The position numbers and the translations under genes are program-made. A stretch of 64,000 nucleotides of DNA from Streptomyces flaveus. GTDB taxonomy: Bacteria; Actinomycetota; Actinomycetes; Streptomycetales; Streptomycetaceae. The DNA is taken from positions 1-64,000 of the forward strand of contig NZ_BMPQ01000028.1 of NCBI RefSeq assembly GCF_014647675.1, written 5' to 3'. The notes under the pieces are model-generated. The model did not search any database, was not told the origin of the DNA, and saw only the letters and a list, made by a program, of their open reading frames with translations. Of the stretch, positions 27,262 through 35,410 are shown piece by piece. The first letter of the stretch is position 1. Each line of letters begins with the position of its first letter.

Positions 27262-28344
27262 TCAGCGGGTAAGTCCGGCCGTGTCGCAGGCTGGCCGGAG
27301 CTCCCGGGTGCAGATCTGGTCGATGGTGTACACGCCATCCTTGACGAGTGTCTGCTCGATGTTGCCGACCGTCACCTCGCGGGGGGTAAGCAGGACGGAC
27401 GGGATGTCCTTGGTCGTGGGGCTGTCGATCGTCGTCGTGGCGACATCGCGGAGCTCCTCGCCACGCCCCAGGGCGACGGCCATCGCGGCGGCAGCGTCGG
27501 CTTCCGCCTTGAAGGGTTTGTACACCGTCATGTACTGCTCGCCCTTGACGATGCGACGCACAGCGTCAAGGTCGGCGTCCTGGCCTGTGACGGGAGGAAG
27601 CTCCCTGACATCGGCCTTCTTGAGAGCGGAGATGACGCCTGCGGCTATGGCGTCGTTGGCCGCCAGGACGCCGCCGATCCGGTCCGGGCCCAGAGCCGCG
27701 ATGGCGGCGGACATGTTGGCGTGGGCGTTCTCCGTGCTCCAGCCCAGGGTTTCGTACGACCTGCCGATCTTCACCTTGCCGGTGAGTACGGACAGCGCGC
27801 CCTTCCTGTACCACGCCGCGTTGGGACTGGTCGGATCGCCGTTCATCATGACGACGGTCCCGCCGTTCGCCTTGTCGTCCATGGCCTTCAGGAGCGCCTC
27901 GCCCTGGAGCCTGCCGACCTGCCCACCGTCGAAACTGACATAGCCCGAGATCGGGCCTTCGGCGAGCCGGTCATAGGCGACGACCGGTACCCCCGCCGCC
28001 TTCGCCTCCTGGATCGAAGAGCGGAGCGCCTTGGTGTCGGCGGCGTCGAGGATCAGGACCCCGACCCCCTTGGTGATCATGGAGATCATCTGTTGCCGCT
28101 GCCTCGTCGCGTCGTTCTCGGCGTTGGCGTACTCCATGGTGCAGCCGGAACACAGCTCCTTCAGCCGCTTCTCGATCAGCGGCTTGTCGGAATGCTCCCA
28201 GCGGGGGACCGCTTTGCTCGGGAGCAGCAGACCGACGCTGAAGCTGTCCGTGCCCGCCTCGTCGTCTCCTCCGCAGGCGGCCAGGGGCATCGCCATGAGT
28301 CCCGCGACGAGTACCGCGATGACATGCCTCGTACGGGTCCTCAT
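27262..28344 (-). CDS. sugar-binding lipoprotein, orphan paralog
   Basis: A 360-residue type I periplasmic-binding protein of the XylF/ribose type. The signal ends LAAC, so it is a lipoprotein. It closely resembles the protein at 31428-32516, with shared blocks such as VAYDRLAEGP, GYVSFDGG and GEQYMTVYKPF. Four cysteines (LCSGC and ICTRELRPAC) match in both and may form disulfides. There is no ATPase or permease next to it. Instead it starts inside the stop codon of the SpoIIE phosphatase gene (ATGA), so the two are made together. It may present ligand to a sensor, or share the transporter at 32565-34618. Confidence 0.85.
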   Translation of the reverse strand: MRTRTRHVIAVLVAGLMAMPLAACGGDDEAGTDSFSVGLLLPSKAVPRWEHSDKPLIEKRLKELCSGCTMEYANAENDATRQRQQMISMITKGVGVLILDAADTKALRSSIQEAKAAGVPVVAYDRLAEGPISGYVSFDGGQVGRLQGEALLKAMDDKANGGTVVMMNGDPTSPNAAWYRKGALSVLTGKVKIGRSYETLGWSTENAHANMSAAIAALGPDRIGGVLAANDAIAAGVISALKKADVRELPPVTGQDADLDAVRRIVKGEQYMTVYKPFKAEADAAAAMAVALGRGEELRDVATTTIDSPTTKDIPSVLLTPREVTVGNIEQTLVKDGVYTIDQICTRELRPACDTAGLTR

Positions 28345-30887
28345 GGCAGGCCCTCTCGTTCCGTTCGGGACCCCGAGTCCGTGGGTGCCGGCGCGGGCGG
28401 CGGCACAGCGATCTCGCTCCACACCTGTTTGCCGCCGGCCACGGGCACCGTGCCGAAGGACTCCGACACTGCTTCGACCAGAACCAGGCCTCGGCCGCCG
28501 GTGGCCTCCCAGTCCACGATCACCGGCTTGGCGGGCGCACGCGGCGAGGCGTCGTTCACACTGACCCGCAGCCGGTCCCCGCGGAGCGTCAGGTCGACGC
28601 GGACCTCCCCCTGGGTGTGCACCAGGGCGTTGGTGACCAGCTCGGACACGACCAGCAGCACCGCGTCGGCCGCTTCCTGGATCTTCCACCGCCGCAGAGT
28701 GCGCGTGGTGAAACGGCGGGCGTGCATGACGGCGTCGGGCAGCCGCCACACCGCCCAGCCGGCCCGTATCGGCCGGGTCTCCATGCCGTCGTAGCGCAGC
28801 AGCAACAGCGCCACGTCGTCCTCACGACGGCCCATGTCGCCGAGCAGTTCGTCGGCCATCCGCCCCGGATCCGCCGGATCGGCCGCGGCGAGCGCGGTGC
28901 GCGTCCGGAGCATGCCCTCGTCCAGGGGCAGGTCCGAGGCCTCGACCAGGCCGTCGGTGACCAGGGCGAGCACCGCGCCGGGGGCCAGTGCGGCCGCGGT
29001 CATGGGGAACTCCGCCTCCGCGAGAATGCCCAGCGGGGGGCCGCCCTCGACCTGCACTTCCTCGGTGCTGCCGTCGGGATGGCGTACCAGCGGTGAGAGG
29101 TGCCCGGCCCGGACGAACAGGATGTTGCCCTCCTCCATGTCCAGTTCGGCGTAGCAGCAGGTGGCGAACAGGTCGGTCTCCATGCCGACGAGGAGGCGGT
29201 TGGCGTGTGAGACGACCACATCGGGCGGGTGGCCCTCCACGGCGTAGGCCCTGACCGCGGTACGCATCTGGCCCATGATCGTCGCGGCTCCGGCACTGTG
29301 TCCTTGTACGTCCCCGATGACCAGCGCCACGCGTTCCTCGGAGAGGGCGATGACGTCGTACCAGTCACCGCCCACCTGCAGCCCCCGCCTGGCAGGCAGA
29401 TAGCGGGCGACGGCCGTCCCCCCGGGCAGTTCGGGCAGGCGCCGGGGCAGCAGACTGCGCTGCAGCATCGTCGCGAGTTCCTGCTCGGCGTCGTACGCGT
29501 GCGCACGTCTGAGGGCCTGCCCGACCAGCGCCGCGGTGGCGGTCAGCAGGGACCGTTCCTCGGGGACGAACTCGTGCGGCCGGTCCCAGCCGACCAGGCA
29601 GACGCCGGCGACCCGGCCCTTGGCGGGGAGGGGCAGGACGGCCAGGCCTCCGGTGCCGATGCCCGCCAGTCCGGGTTCGAGGGCTGTGCCGGCGGGCCAC
29701 AGGTCCATACGTCCGTCCCGCAGAGCCGCCTGAAGGGTGGGCAGGGCACTGACCGGTGCCTCGGGCCACTCCGAACGCCACTCGGGTCGCCATATCTCCG
29801 GCCAGGCGTCGGGCTGCGGCGGGTCGAGCACGCTGACCATCAGCCGGTCGTCCTGCAACTCGGCGAGCAGCACCCGGTCGGCGTCCAGCGGACCACGCAG
29901 CGCGGTGACCACCACTTGGCTGACGTCACCGACTGTCGCGGCATCGTCGAGTGCGGCGGTCAGCCACTGGATCCTGGAGACGTCGTCGGCGCTCCGGCGC
30001 AGGACCGAGGTCGCCATCACCAGGCCCAGCACCTGCTCCGGCCGGTCATCAGTGGCCGCCGCCACCCTGCAACTCAGGCTCAGCCAGCGCATTTCGCCGG
30101 TGGGGCGGCGGACGCGGAACTCCAGCTCCCGCCGACCGAACGCCTGGCCGGACGGCTCCAGGACCGACATCAGCGCGTGCATGTCCTCCGGCAGGGCATG
30201 CGCGATCAGGGTGTCCACCTTGCAGTCGAAGTCGTCCGGCGCGATCCCCACCAGCTCGAGCAGAGTCTCGTCCGCCTCGATCAGGCCGGTGTCCGGCACC
30301 AGGACGAAGGTACCGACGCGCAGACTCCGCAGGGCGGGACTCAGGAGCGACGACGGCGCGGGGCGGCCGCTACCGGCCTGGAGTATGCCGGCGACCGCGT
30401 CGGCGTACCGCTCCAGGAAGCTCCGTTGCTCGGCCTCGAAGCCGTCCGTGGGATGCCCCACGACGACAAGGCAGCCCAGTCGCCTGCCTCCCGCCCGCAG
30501 CGGCAGCGCACCCAGCGCCGTCTCCGCCTGCGGTGGCGTCGGCCCGCCCTCGGAGTAGGAGGCGAGTGCCGCGGGGTTGAGCCACAGAGGCCGGTCGGTG
30601 CGGAAGGCCTGCGCCGCGGGTGAGCCGCCGGACAGGGGCAACCGTTTCGGCAGCCCGTACTTGGAAGTGGCGCATCCGGCCGCTTCCACCAGCCGGAGCT
30701 CTTCGGTCCCGACACCGTTCCCCACACCGGGCACATAGACCGCTGCCAGCGCCGCACCGGCGAACATCAGGGCCCGGTGACTCACGGCGGCCTCCGGCAC
30801 CGGAGGCGGAGAACCGGTGTCGGCGGCGCCGGCCTCAGATGCCCGCAGCTCCGTGACTCCGGCCCGGGCATGGCCGTCATGAGGCAT
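28341..30887 (-). CDS. GAF/PAS SpoIIE-family phosphatase with anti-sigma-type ATPase
   Basis: An 848-residue multidomain cytoplasmic regulator. The N-terminal half has GAF- and PAS-like sensory regions. A PP2C/SpoIIE phosphatase follows (GGDWYDVIALSEE near residue 507 and VIGDVQGHSAGA, the metal-binding Asp residues), and a C-terminal HATPase_c serine-kinase domain (SELVTNALVHT near residue 750, GGRGLVLVEAV). Such proteins set sigma-factor activity by dephosphorylating anti-sigma-factor antagonists and phosphorylating them again. No anti-sigma antagonist or sigma gene is adjacent. ATG 30887 has GGGAGGT about 11 bases upstream; ATG 30911 and GTG 30959 are alternatives. It overlaps the downstream binding-protein gene, an unusual pairing. 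Confidence 0.8.
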   Translation of the reverse strand: MPHDGHARAGVTELRASEAGAADTGSPPPVPEAAVSHRALMFAGAALAAVYVPGVGNGVGTEELRLVEAAGCATSKYGLPKRLPLSGGSPAAQAFRTDRPLWLNPAALASYSEGGPTPPQAETALGALPLRAGGRRLGCLVVVGHPTDGFEAEQRSFLERYADAVAGILQAGSGRPAPSSLLSPALRSLRVGTFVLVPDTGLIEADETLLELVGIAPDDFDCKVDTLIAHALPEDMHALMSVLEPSGQAFGRRELEFRVRRPTGEMRWLSLSCRVAAATDDRPEQVLGLVMATSVLRRSADDVSRIQWLTAALDDAATVGDVSQVVVTALRGPLDADRVLLAELQDDRLMVSVLDPPQPDAWPEIWRPEWRSEWPEAPVSALPTLQAALRDGRMDLWPAGTALEPGLAGIGTGGLAVLPLPAKGRVAGVCLVGWDRPHEFVPEERSLLTATAALVGQALRRAHAYDAEQELATMLQRSLLPRRLPELPGGTAVARYLPARRGLQVGGDWYDVIALSEERVALVIGDVQGHSAGAATIMGQMRTAVRAYAVEGHPPDVVVSHANRLLVGMETDLFATCCYAELDMEEGNILFVRAGHLSPLVRHPDGSTEEVQVEGGPPLGILAEAEFPMTAAALAPGAVLALVTDGLVEASDLPLDEGMLRTRTALAAADPADPGRMADELLGDMGRREDDVALLLLRYDGMETRPIRAGWAVWRLPDAVMHARRFTTRTLRRWKIQEAADAVLLVVSELVTNALVHTQGEVRVDLTLRGDRLRVSVNDASPRAPAKPVIVDWEATGGRGLVLVEAVSESFGTVPVAGGKQVWSEIAVPPPAPAPTDSGSRTEREGLP

Positions 30888-31427
30888 CTCCGCAGCCCAC
30901 CTCCCGTCCATGCCGCAGGTACCGACAAGATCGGGGCACCCACTACCAGAATCGCACACAGGGACTAAACGGACAGATCTACTTGATTGGTGCCTGCACC
31001 GGACATCGATGGCCGACGCCGCTGCGATCGCGGATCACCACAGCCGGTGTCACACTGACGACGTGGTCGTCTGCCACTTCCACTCGGTACGTTCCAGGCG
31101 GACGTTCGGCCTTGGGCCGAGGCCCCACTTGGCCCCCTGCGCCATCGAGCCGCGCCACACGCGGCCCATACGGCCGGGCCGCCCCGCACCACGCGTCCCT
31201 GGCAGCGCGGTGCGCGCGCGCCGTTTCCCCACACGCGCACCGCTCCGGACGAACCCGGCGGGAGAGGCCGGCGTGGCCCCGCCGGTCCTCCATGAGCCGG
31301 TCGCCGACCACCTGGCGTACGCCGATGGGGCGCAGGACCCGGACCTCATACCCGTTGAAGGCCGGTCGCGGGTAATCCGTGAGCGCCCTCTCACCACGCA
31401 GGGTGAAGGACAAGGGAGGTCTCGCAC
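30888..31427. other. intergenic region, no supported gene
   Basis: About 540 bases between the divergent SpoIIE and binding-protein genes. Several open frames cross it, but none has the strong third-position G/C of its neighbours. The stretch near 30950-30990 is locally AT-richer and probably holds the SpoIIE promoter. No clear operator was found. Confidence 0.5.
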
Positions 31428-32516
31428 ATGAAGGCCTGCATACGGGACGCGGCCATTGCCATGGCCGCCGTCTCGACGGCCGTTGCTCTCGCGGCGTGCG
31501 GGGCGGGTGCCGGGAATGACTCCGACGAGGGGGGCACTCCGAAGATCGGTCTGCTGCTGCCGGACGCCACCACGGATCGTTGGGAGGCACAGGACAGGCC
31601 GTCGCTCGAGAAGAAGGTCAAGGAGTTGTGCGACGACTGCACGGTCGAGCACGGCAATGCCGAGGGCGCCGTGGCCGTCCAGCGGCAACAGATGGACTCG
31701 ATGATCACCAAGGGGGTCGATGCCATCGTGCTGGTCGCCGTGGACGCCAGATCGCTCGGCGCCGCGGTCAGGCAGGCGGATCAAGCGGGTATCCCGGTCA
31801 TCGCCTACGACCGCCTCGCCGAGGGCCCGGTCTCCGGCTATGTCTCGTTCGACGGCGAGGAGGTCGGCAGGCTCCAGGGCAGGGCTCTGCTGAAGGCCAT
31901 GGGTGACAGGGCGGACGGCGGCCAGATCGTCATGGTGAACGGCGATCCCAGCGACCCCAACGCGGTGGCGTTCAAGAAGGGCGCACTGTCCGTGCTCGAT
32001 GGGAGAGTGAAGATCGGCAAAGCGTACGACACACCACAGTGGAGGACAGAGATCGCGAACATGAACATGTCCCGCGCCATCTCCGCCCTAGGCGCCGCGA
32101 ACATCGACGGGGTCTACGCAGCCAACGACAGCCTCGCCGCCGGCAGCATCTCCGCCCTCAAGGCGAACAAGGTCAACCCGCTGCCCCCCGTCACCGGGCA
32201 GGACGCCGAACTCGGAGCCCTGCGGCGCATAGTCGCCGGCGATCAGTACATGACCGTCTACAAGCCCTTCGGCCCCGAGGCCTCCGCCGGCGCCGCCATG
32301 GCCGTGGCCGCGGCCCGCGGTGAAAGCCTCGACCACGTTGCCACGGGCACGGTGGAGACCAGCGGTGGGGACGCCGTTCCGGCCGTCCTGCTCACCCCGG
32401 TGTCCGTGACCGTCGACCACATCAAGGACACCGTGGTGAAGGACGGCGCGTACACGATCCGGCAGATCTGCACCCCCCAGATCGAGGCCGCGTGCAAGAG
32501 GGCAGGGCTGATCTGA
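31428..32516 (+). CDS. xylose-type ABC transporter substrate-binding lipoprotein
   Basis: A 362-residue binding protein of the D-xylose (XylF) group. The signal ends ALAAC and is followed by GAGAGN. Features are PKIGLLLPDATTDRW, VAYDRLAEGP-type strands and GQDAELGALRRIVAGDQYMTVYKPF, the typical CUT2 ligand lobes. The AAGGGAGGT ribosome-binding site fixes the start. It opens the operon with the ATPase and permease that follow. Xylose is the best guess for substrate, but the sequence does not settle it. Confidence 0.88.
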   Translation: MKACIRDAAIAMAAVSTAVALAACGAGAGNDSDEGGTPKIGLLLPDATTDRWEAQDRPSLEKKVKELCDDCTVEHGNAEGAVAVQRQQMDSMITKGVDAIVLVAVDARSLGAAVRQADQAGIPVIAYDRLAEGPVSGYVSFDGEEVGRLQGRALLKAMGDRADGGQIVMVNGDPSDPNAVAFKKGALSVLDGRVKIGKAYDTPQWRTEIANMNMSRAISALGAANIDGVYAANDSLAAGSISALKANKVNPLPPVTGQDAELGALRRIVAGDQYMTVYKPFGPEASAGAAMAVAAARGESLDHVATGTVETSGGDAVPAVLLTPVSVTVDHIKDTVVKDGAYTIRQICTPQIEAACKRAGLI

Positions 32517-32564
32517 CAGACCGGTTTCCGACCAGGTCCGGGCCCCGGGAAGGAGATGGTTTCC

Positions 32565-33338
32565 GTGCCGGCTCCTCCGTTGCTGGCGCTGCACGGCGTG
32601 TGCAAGCGCTTCGGCGCCGTCGAGGTCCTCACGGACATCGAACTGGAGCTTCACGCCGGCCAGGTCGTCGCTCTGCTGGGCGACAGCGGGGCCGGCAAAT
32701 CCACCCTGGTCAAAGTGATCTCCGGCGTCGCCCCCGCGGACAAGGGCGTCATCGAGTGGGAGAGCGGGACGGTCCAGATCAGGCGCCCCCACGATGCCCG
32801 GGACCTCGGCATCGCCACCGTCTACCAGGACCTCGCGCTGTGCGGGAACCTCGATGTCGTGGGCAATCTGTTCCTCGGACGGGAGATCCGCAGATTCGGG
32901 TTCCTCGACGAGATGGAGATGGAACGCCGCACCAGACACCTGTTGGAACGCCTGACCAGGGATGTCCCCGATCTGCGCGCCCGCGTCGTCTCACTGTCCG
33001 GCGACCAGCGGCAGACGGTCGCCATCGCTCGCTCGCTCCTCGGCGACCCGCGGGTCCTCCTCCTGGACGAACCGACCGCGGCTCTGGGAATCGACCAGGC
33101 CAACGAGGTCCTCGACCTCGTCGACGAGTTGCGTGACCGCGGCAAGGGAGTGCTGCTCATCAGCCACAACCTGGGCGATGTCAAAGCTCTCGCGGACCGG
33201 GCCGCCGTGCTGCGGCTCGGTCGCAACAACGGCTTCTTCGACGTGAACACCGCCCCTCAGGAAACGATCCTCTCTTCCATCACCGGCGCCACGGAAAACG
33301 TGCCGCGCCGGACGGCCTCCCGGGATGCGGGGTGGTGA
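32565..33338 (+). CDS. xylose-type ABC transporter ATPase, single domain
   Basis: A 257-residue ATPase with one ABC domain, like FrcA rather than the doubled RbsA. Walker A is GDSGAGKST and Walker B VLLLDEPTAAL. The signature reads LSGDQRQT where LSGGQ is usual, so Asp replaces the second Gly, although FrcA-like ATPases tolerate such changes. GTG 32565 is preferred over ATG 32556 because GGAAGGAG directly abuts the ATG. It overlaps the permease gene by 4 bases. Confidence 0.85.
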   Translation: MPAPPLLALHGVCKRFGAVEVLTDIELELHAGQVVALLGDSGAGKSTLVKVISGVAPADKGVIEWESGTVQIRRPHDARDLGIATVYQDLALCGNLDVVGNLFLGREIRRFGFLDEMEMERRTRHLLERLTRDVPDLRARVVSLSGDQRQTVAIARSLLGDPRVLLLDEPTAALGIDQANEVLDLVDELRDRGKGVLLISHNLGDVKALADRAAVLRLGRNNGFFDVNTAPQETILSSITGATENVPRRTASRDAGW

Positions 33339-34618
33339 AAGCGATGCACGACATGGCGGACAAAGAGACACGGACCGAACCCGCCACACCCGCCCCCGAG
33401 GCCCGTCGGCCACACCGCGGGCGGGCCGTCGCCCGGGCCGTGGAGAACTGGGTCGCCGCCTTCCGGCGCAGACTGAGCACCGGCGAAGTGGGCTCGCTCC
33501 CCATCGTCCTCGTCCTCGCCGCGGTCTGGATCACCTTCCAGTCCCTCAACGAGAACTTCCTCTCACCCCGGAACCTGTCCAATCTCAGCGTGGACATCGT
33601 GGGCACGGGTCTGATCGCGGTCGGCCTCGTCTTCGTGCTGCTGCTCGGCGAGCTCGATCTGTCGGTCGGCTCGATCAGCGCCCTCGCGGCGGCCGTCTTC
33701 GCCGTTCTGAACGTGAACAACGGCGTGCCGGAATGGCTGGCCCTCATCATCGGAGTACTCGCGGGCACCGTGGCCGGAACCGTCCAGGGCTTCTCCTTCG
33801 CCAGGACCCGCGTGCCGGCGTTCGTCGTCACACTCGCCGGGCTGCTCACCTGGAACGGCCTCATGCTCTACGTCCTCGGAACCAGCGCCACCGTCAACCT
33901 CGACGAGAACGGGCTCGTCGCCAAGCTGACCAACCATTACTTCACCAACGACGCCGCCGCCTACGGCCTGGCGGCAGTCGGCGTGGGCCTCGTCTTCCTC
34001 ATGTCCTACCTGGACAGGCGGCGCCGCAAGGCCGCCGACATGCCGCACCGCTCACTCAAGGAAACAGCGGTGCGCACGGGAGGCCTCGCGGTGATCGCGT
34101 TCACCTCTGCTTATCTGCTCAACCGGTTCCAGGGGCTGCCGCTCGCCCTCCTGATCTTCCTGGTGGTGGTGGCCGTCCTCGACGTCATTCTCCGCCGCAC
34201 GCACTACGGGCGGCAGGTCTACGCGCTCGGCGGCGGTGTCGAGGCGGCCCGTCGCGCCAGCCTCAGTGTGGCGCGGGTGCAGACCGCGGTGCTCGCGGTC
34301 TCGGGCACCATGGCCGCGGTCGGCGGCCTGTTCCTGGCCTCGCGCATCACTTCGGTGAGCCAGGGTTCGGGCTCGAGCATCCTGCTGCTCAATGCCATCG
34401 CCGCAGCCGTCATCGGTGGCACCAGCCTGTTCGGAGGACGGGGTACGACCTGGTCAGCGGTGCTCGGCATGCTGGTCATCCAGTCGATCGCCTCGGGCAT
34501 GGCCATCACGGACACCCCCGCCGCCGTCCAGTTCATGATCACGGGCGGGGTGCTCTTCGCCGCGGTGGTCATCGACTCACTGTCACGACGCTCGCAGGAG
34601 GCACACGGGCGGGCTTGA
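33335..34618 (+). CDS. xylose-type ABC transporter permease (XylH-like)
   Basis: A 427-residue CUT2 permease, longer than RbsC (about 320) and like XylH, with a hydrophilic N-terminal extension of about 45 residues and about 10-12 hydrophobic helices. LLGELDLSVGSISALAAA and YALGGGVEAARRASLSVARVQ are the conserved pore and coupling motifs. Start GTG 33335 overlaps the ATPase stop in GTGA; ATG 33344 is possible. Together with the preceding two genes it forms one importer and could also serve the orphan binding protein at 27262-28344. Confidence 0.85.
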   Translation: MKAMHDMADKETRTEPATPAPEARRPHRGRAVARAVENWVAAFRRRLSTGEVGSLPIVLVLAAVWITFQSLNENFLSPRNLSNLSVDIVGTGLIAVGLVFVLLLGELDLSVGSISALAAAVFAVLNVNNGVPEWLALIIGVLAGTVAGTVQGFSFARTRVPAFVVTLAGLLTWNGLMLYVLGTSATVNLDENGLVAKLTNHYFTNDAAAYGLAAVGVGLVFLMSYLDRRRRKAADMPHRSLKETAVRTGGLAVIAFTSAYLLNRFQGLPLALLIFLVVVAVLDVILRRTHYGRQVYALGGGVEAARRASLSVARVQTAVLAVSGTMAAVGGLFLASRITSVSQGSGSSILLLNAIAAAVIGGTSLFGGRGTTWSAVLGMLVIQSIASGMAITDTPAAVQFMITGGVLFAAVVIDSLSRRSQEAHGRA

Positions 34619-34768
34619 CGTGTCTGCCGGTTCCTCTCTCGAACGGGCCCGCTCGATGTCGGCCTTCGTCCGCTGGATGGCGTGATGGCGGGAACGCGGT
34701 TCCCCGGACGGGATAGTCGAACAGGAGACGGGTAACTGGAAGTTGCTCGTTAGACTTTGGGGGCTGCA

Positions 34769-35377
34769 GTGATCAAGGTTCTTGTTGTGCATGACACCCG
34801 TCTGTTACGGCAGGCGCTGGCCATCCTGTTATGCCGGGAGCATGACCTGGAGGTGCACACGGCGTCGTGGTCGGACGCGGTGACCGGGTTGGTTTCCTGG
34901 CAGCCGCAGGTGTGCGTGCTGGACGTGGACGCCCCGGAACACGCGGCGCCCATGTCTCAGTTGGCGCTGCTGGCCGAGCACGCGGCTGAACGGAAATGCG
35001 GGCTGCTGATGCTGGCATCACCCAGTAGACCGGGGCTGCTGTATCGCGTTTCGCAGGCGCGGGCGATGGGATACGTCAGCAAGGGCGAGCCGTGCGAGGC
35101 GCTTCTGGGAGCCATCAGGCACGTGGCGCAGGGCGAGCAGTTCGTGGACACCTCGCTGGGATGGGACTTTCTGCAGGCGGCGCGAGTCCCGCTGACCGAG
35201 CGGGAGTTGAGTGTTCTGTCCCTGGCCTCGCAAGGAGCTTCCGTTGCGGAGATAGCGGGTGACCTGCACCTGACGCACGGAACCGTGCGCAACTATCTGT
35301 CAGCCATCACCCGCAAGACGGGGGCCCGCAACCGCGTCGACGCCATCCGCATCTCCCAGAAGGCGGGCTGGGTCTGA
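34769..35377 (+). CDS. ramR: RamR/AmfR-type LuxR-family response regulator
   Basis: A 202-residue orphan response regulator: a receiver domain (Asp9, probable phospho-acceptor Asp52 or Asp54, Lys in YVSKGEP) and a LuxR helix-turn-helix (LTERELSVLSLASQGASVAEIA). In S. coelicolor and S. griseus RamR/AmfR switches on the ramC/amfT operon. GTG 34769 has GGGGG five bases upstream; TTG 34757 would lie inside that site. Codons 13 and 21 are TTA (34805-34807, 34829-34831), so translation should depend on bldA tRNA. It is convergent with ramB and has no partner kinase. Confidence 0.88.
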   Translation: MIKVLVVHDTRLLRQALAILLCREHDLEVHTASWSDAVTGLVSWQPQVCVLDVDAPEHAAPMSQLALLAEHAAERKCGLLMLASPSRPGLLYRVSQARAMGYVSKGEPCEALLGAIRHVAQGEQFVDTSLGWDFLQAARVPLTERELSVLSLASQGASVAEIAGDLHLTHGTVRNYLSAITRKTGARNRVDAIRISQKAGWV

Positions 35378-35410
35378 GACGTCGGGAAGCTCACCCTCGG
35401 ACGTTTCCTT

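Noticed and set aside
30979..31590. A minus-strand frame crossing the gap before the binding-protein gene
   Set aside because: Its third-position G/C is well below that of neighbouring genes, and it runs into the clear gene on the other strand.
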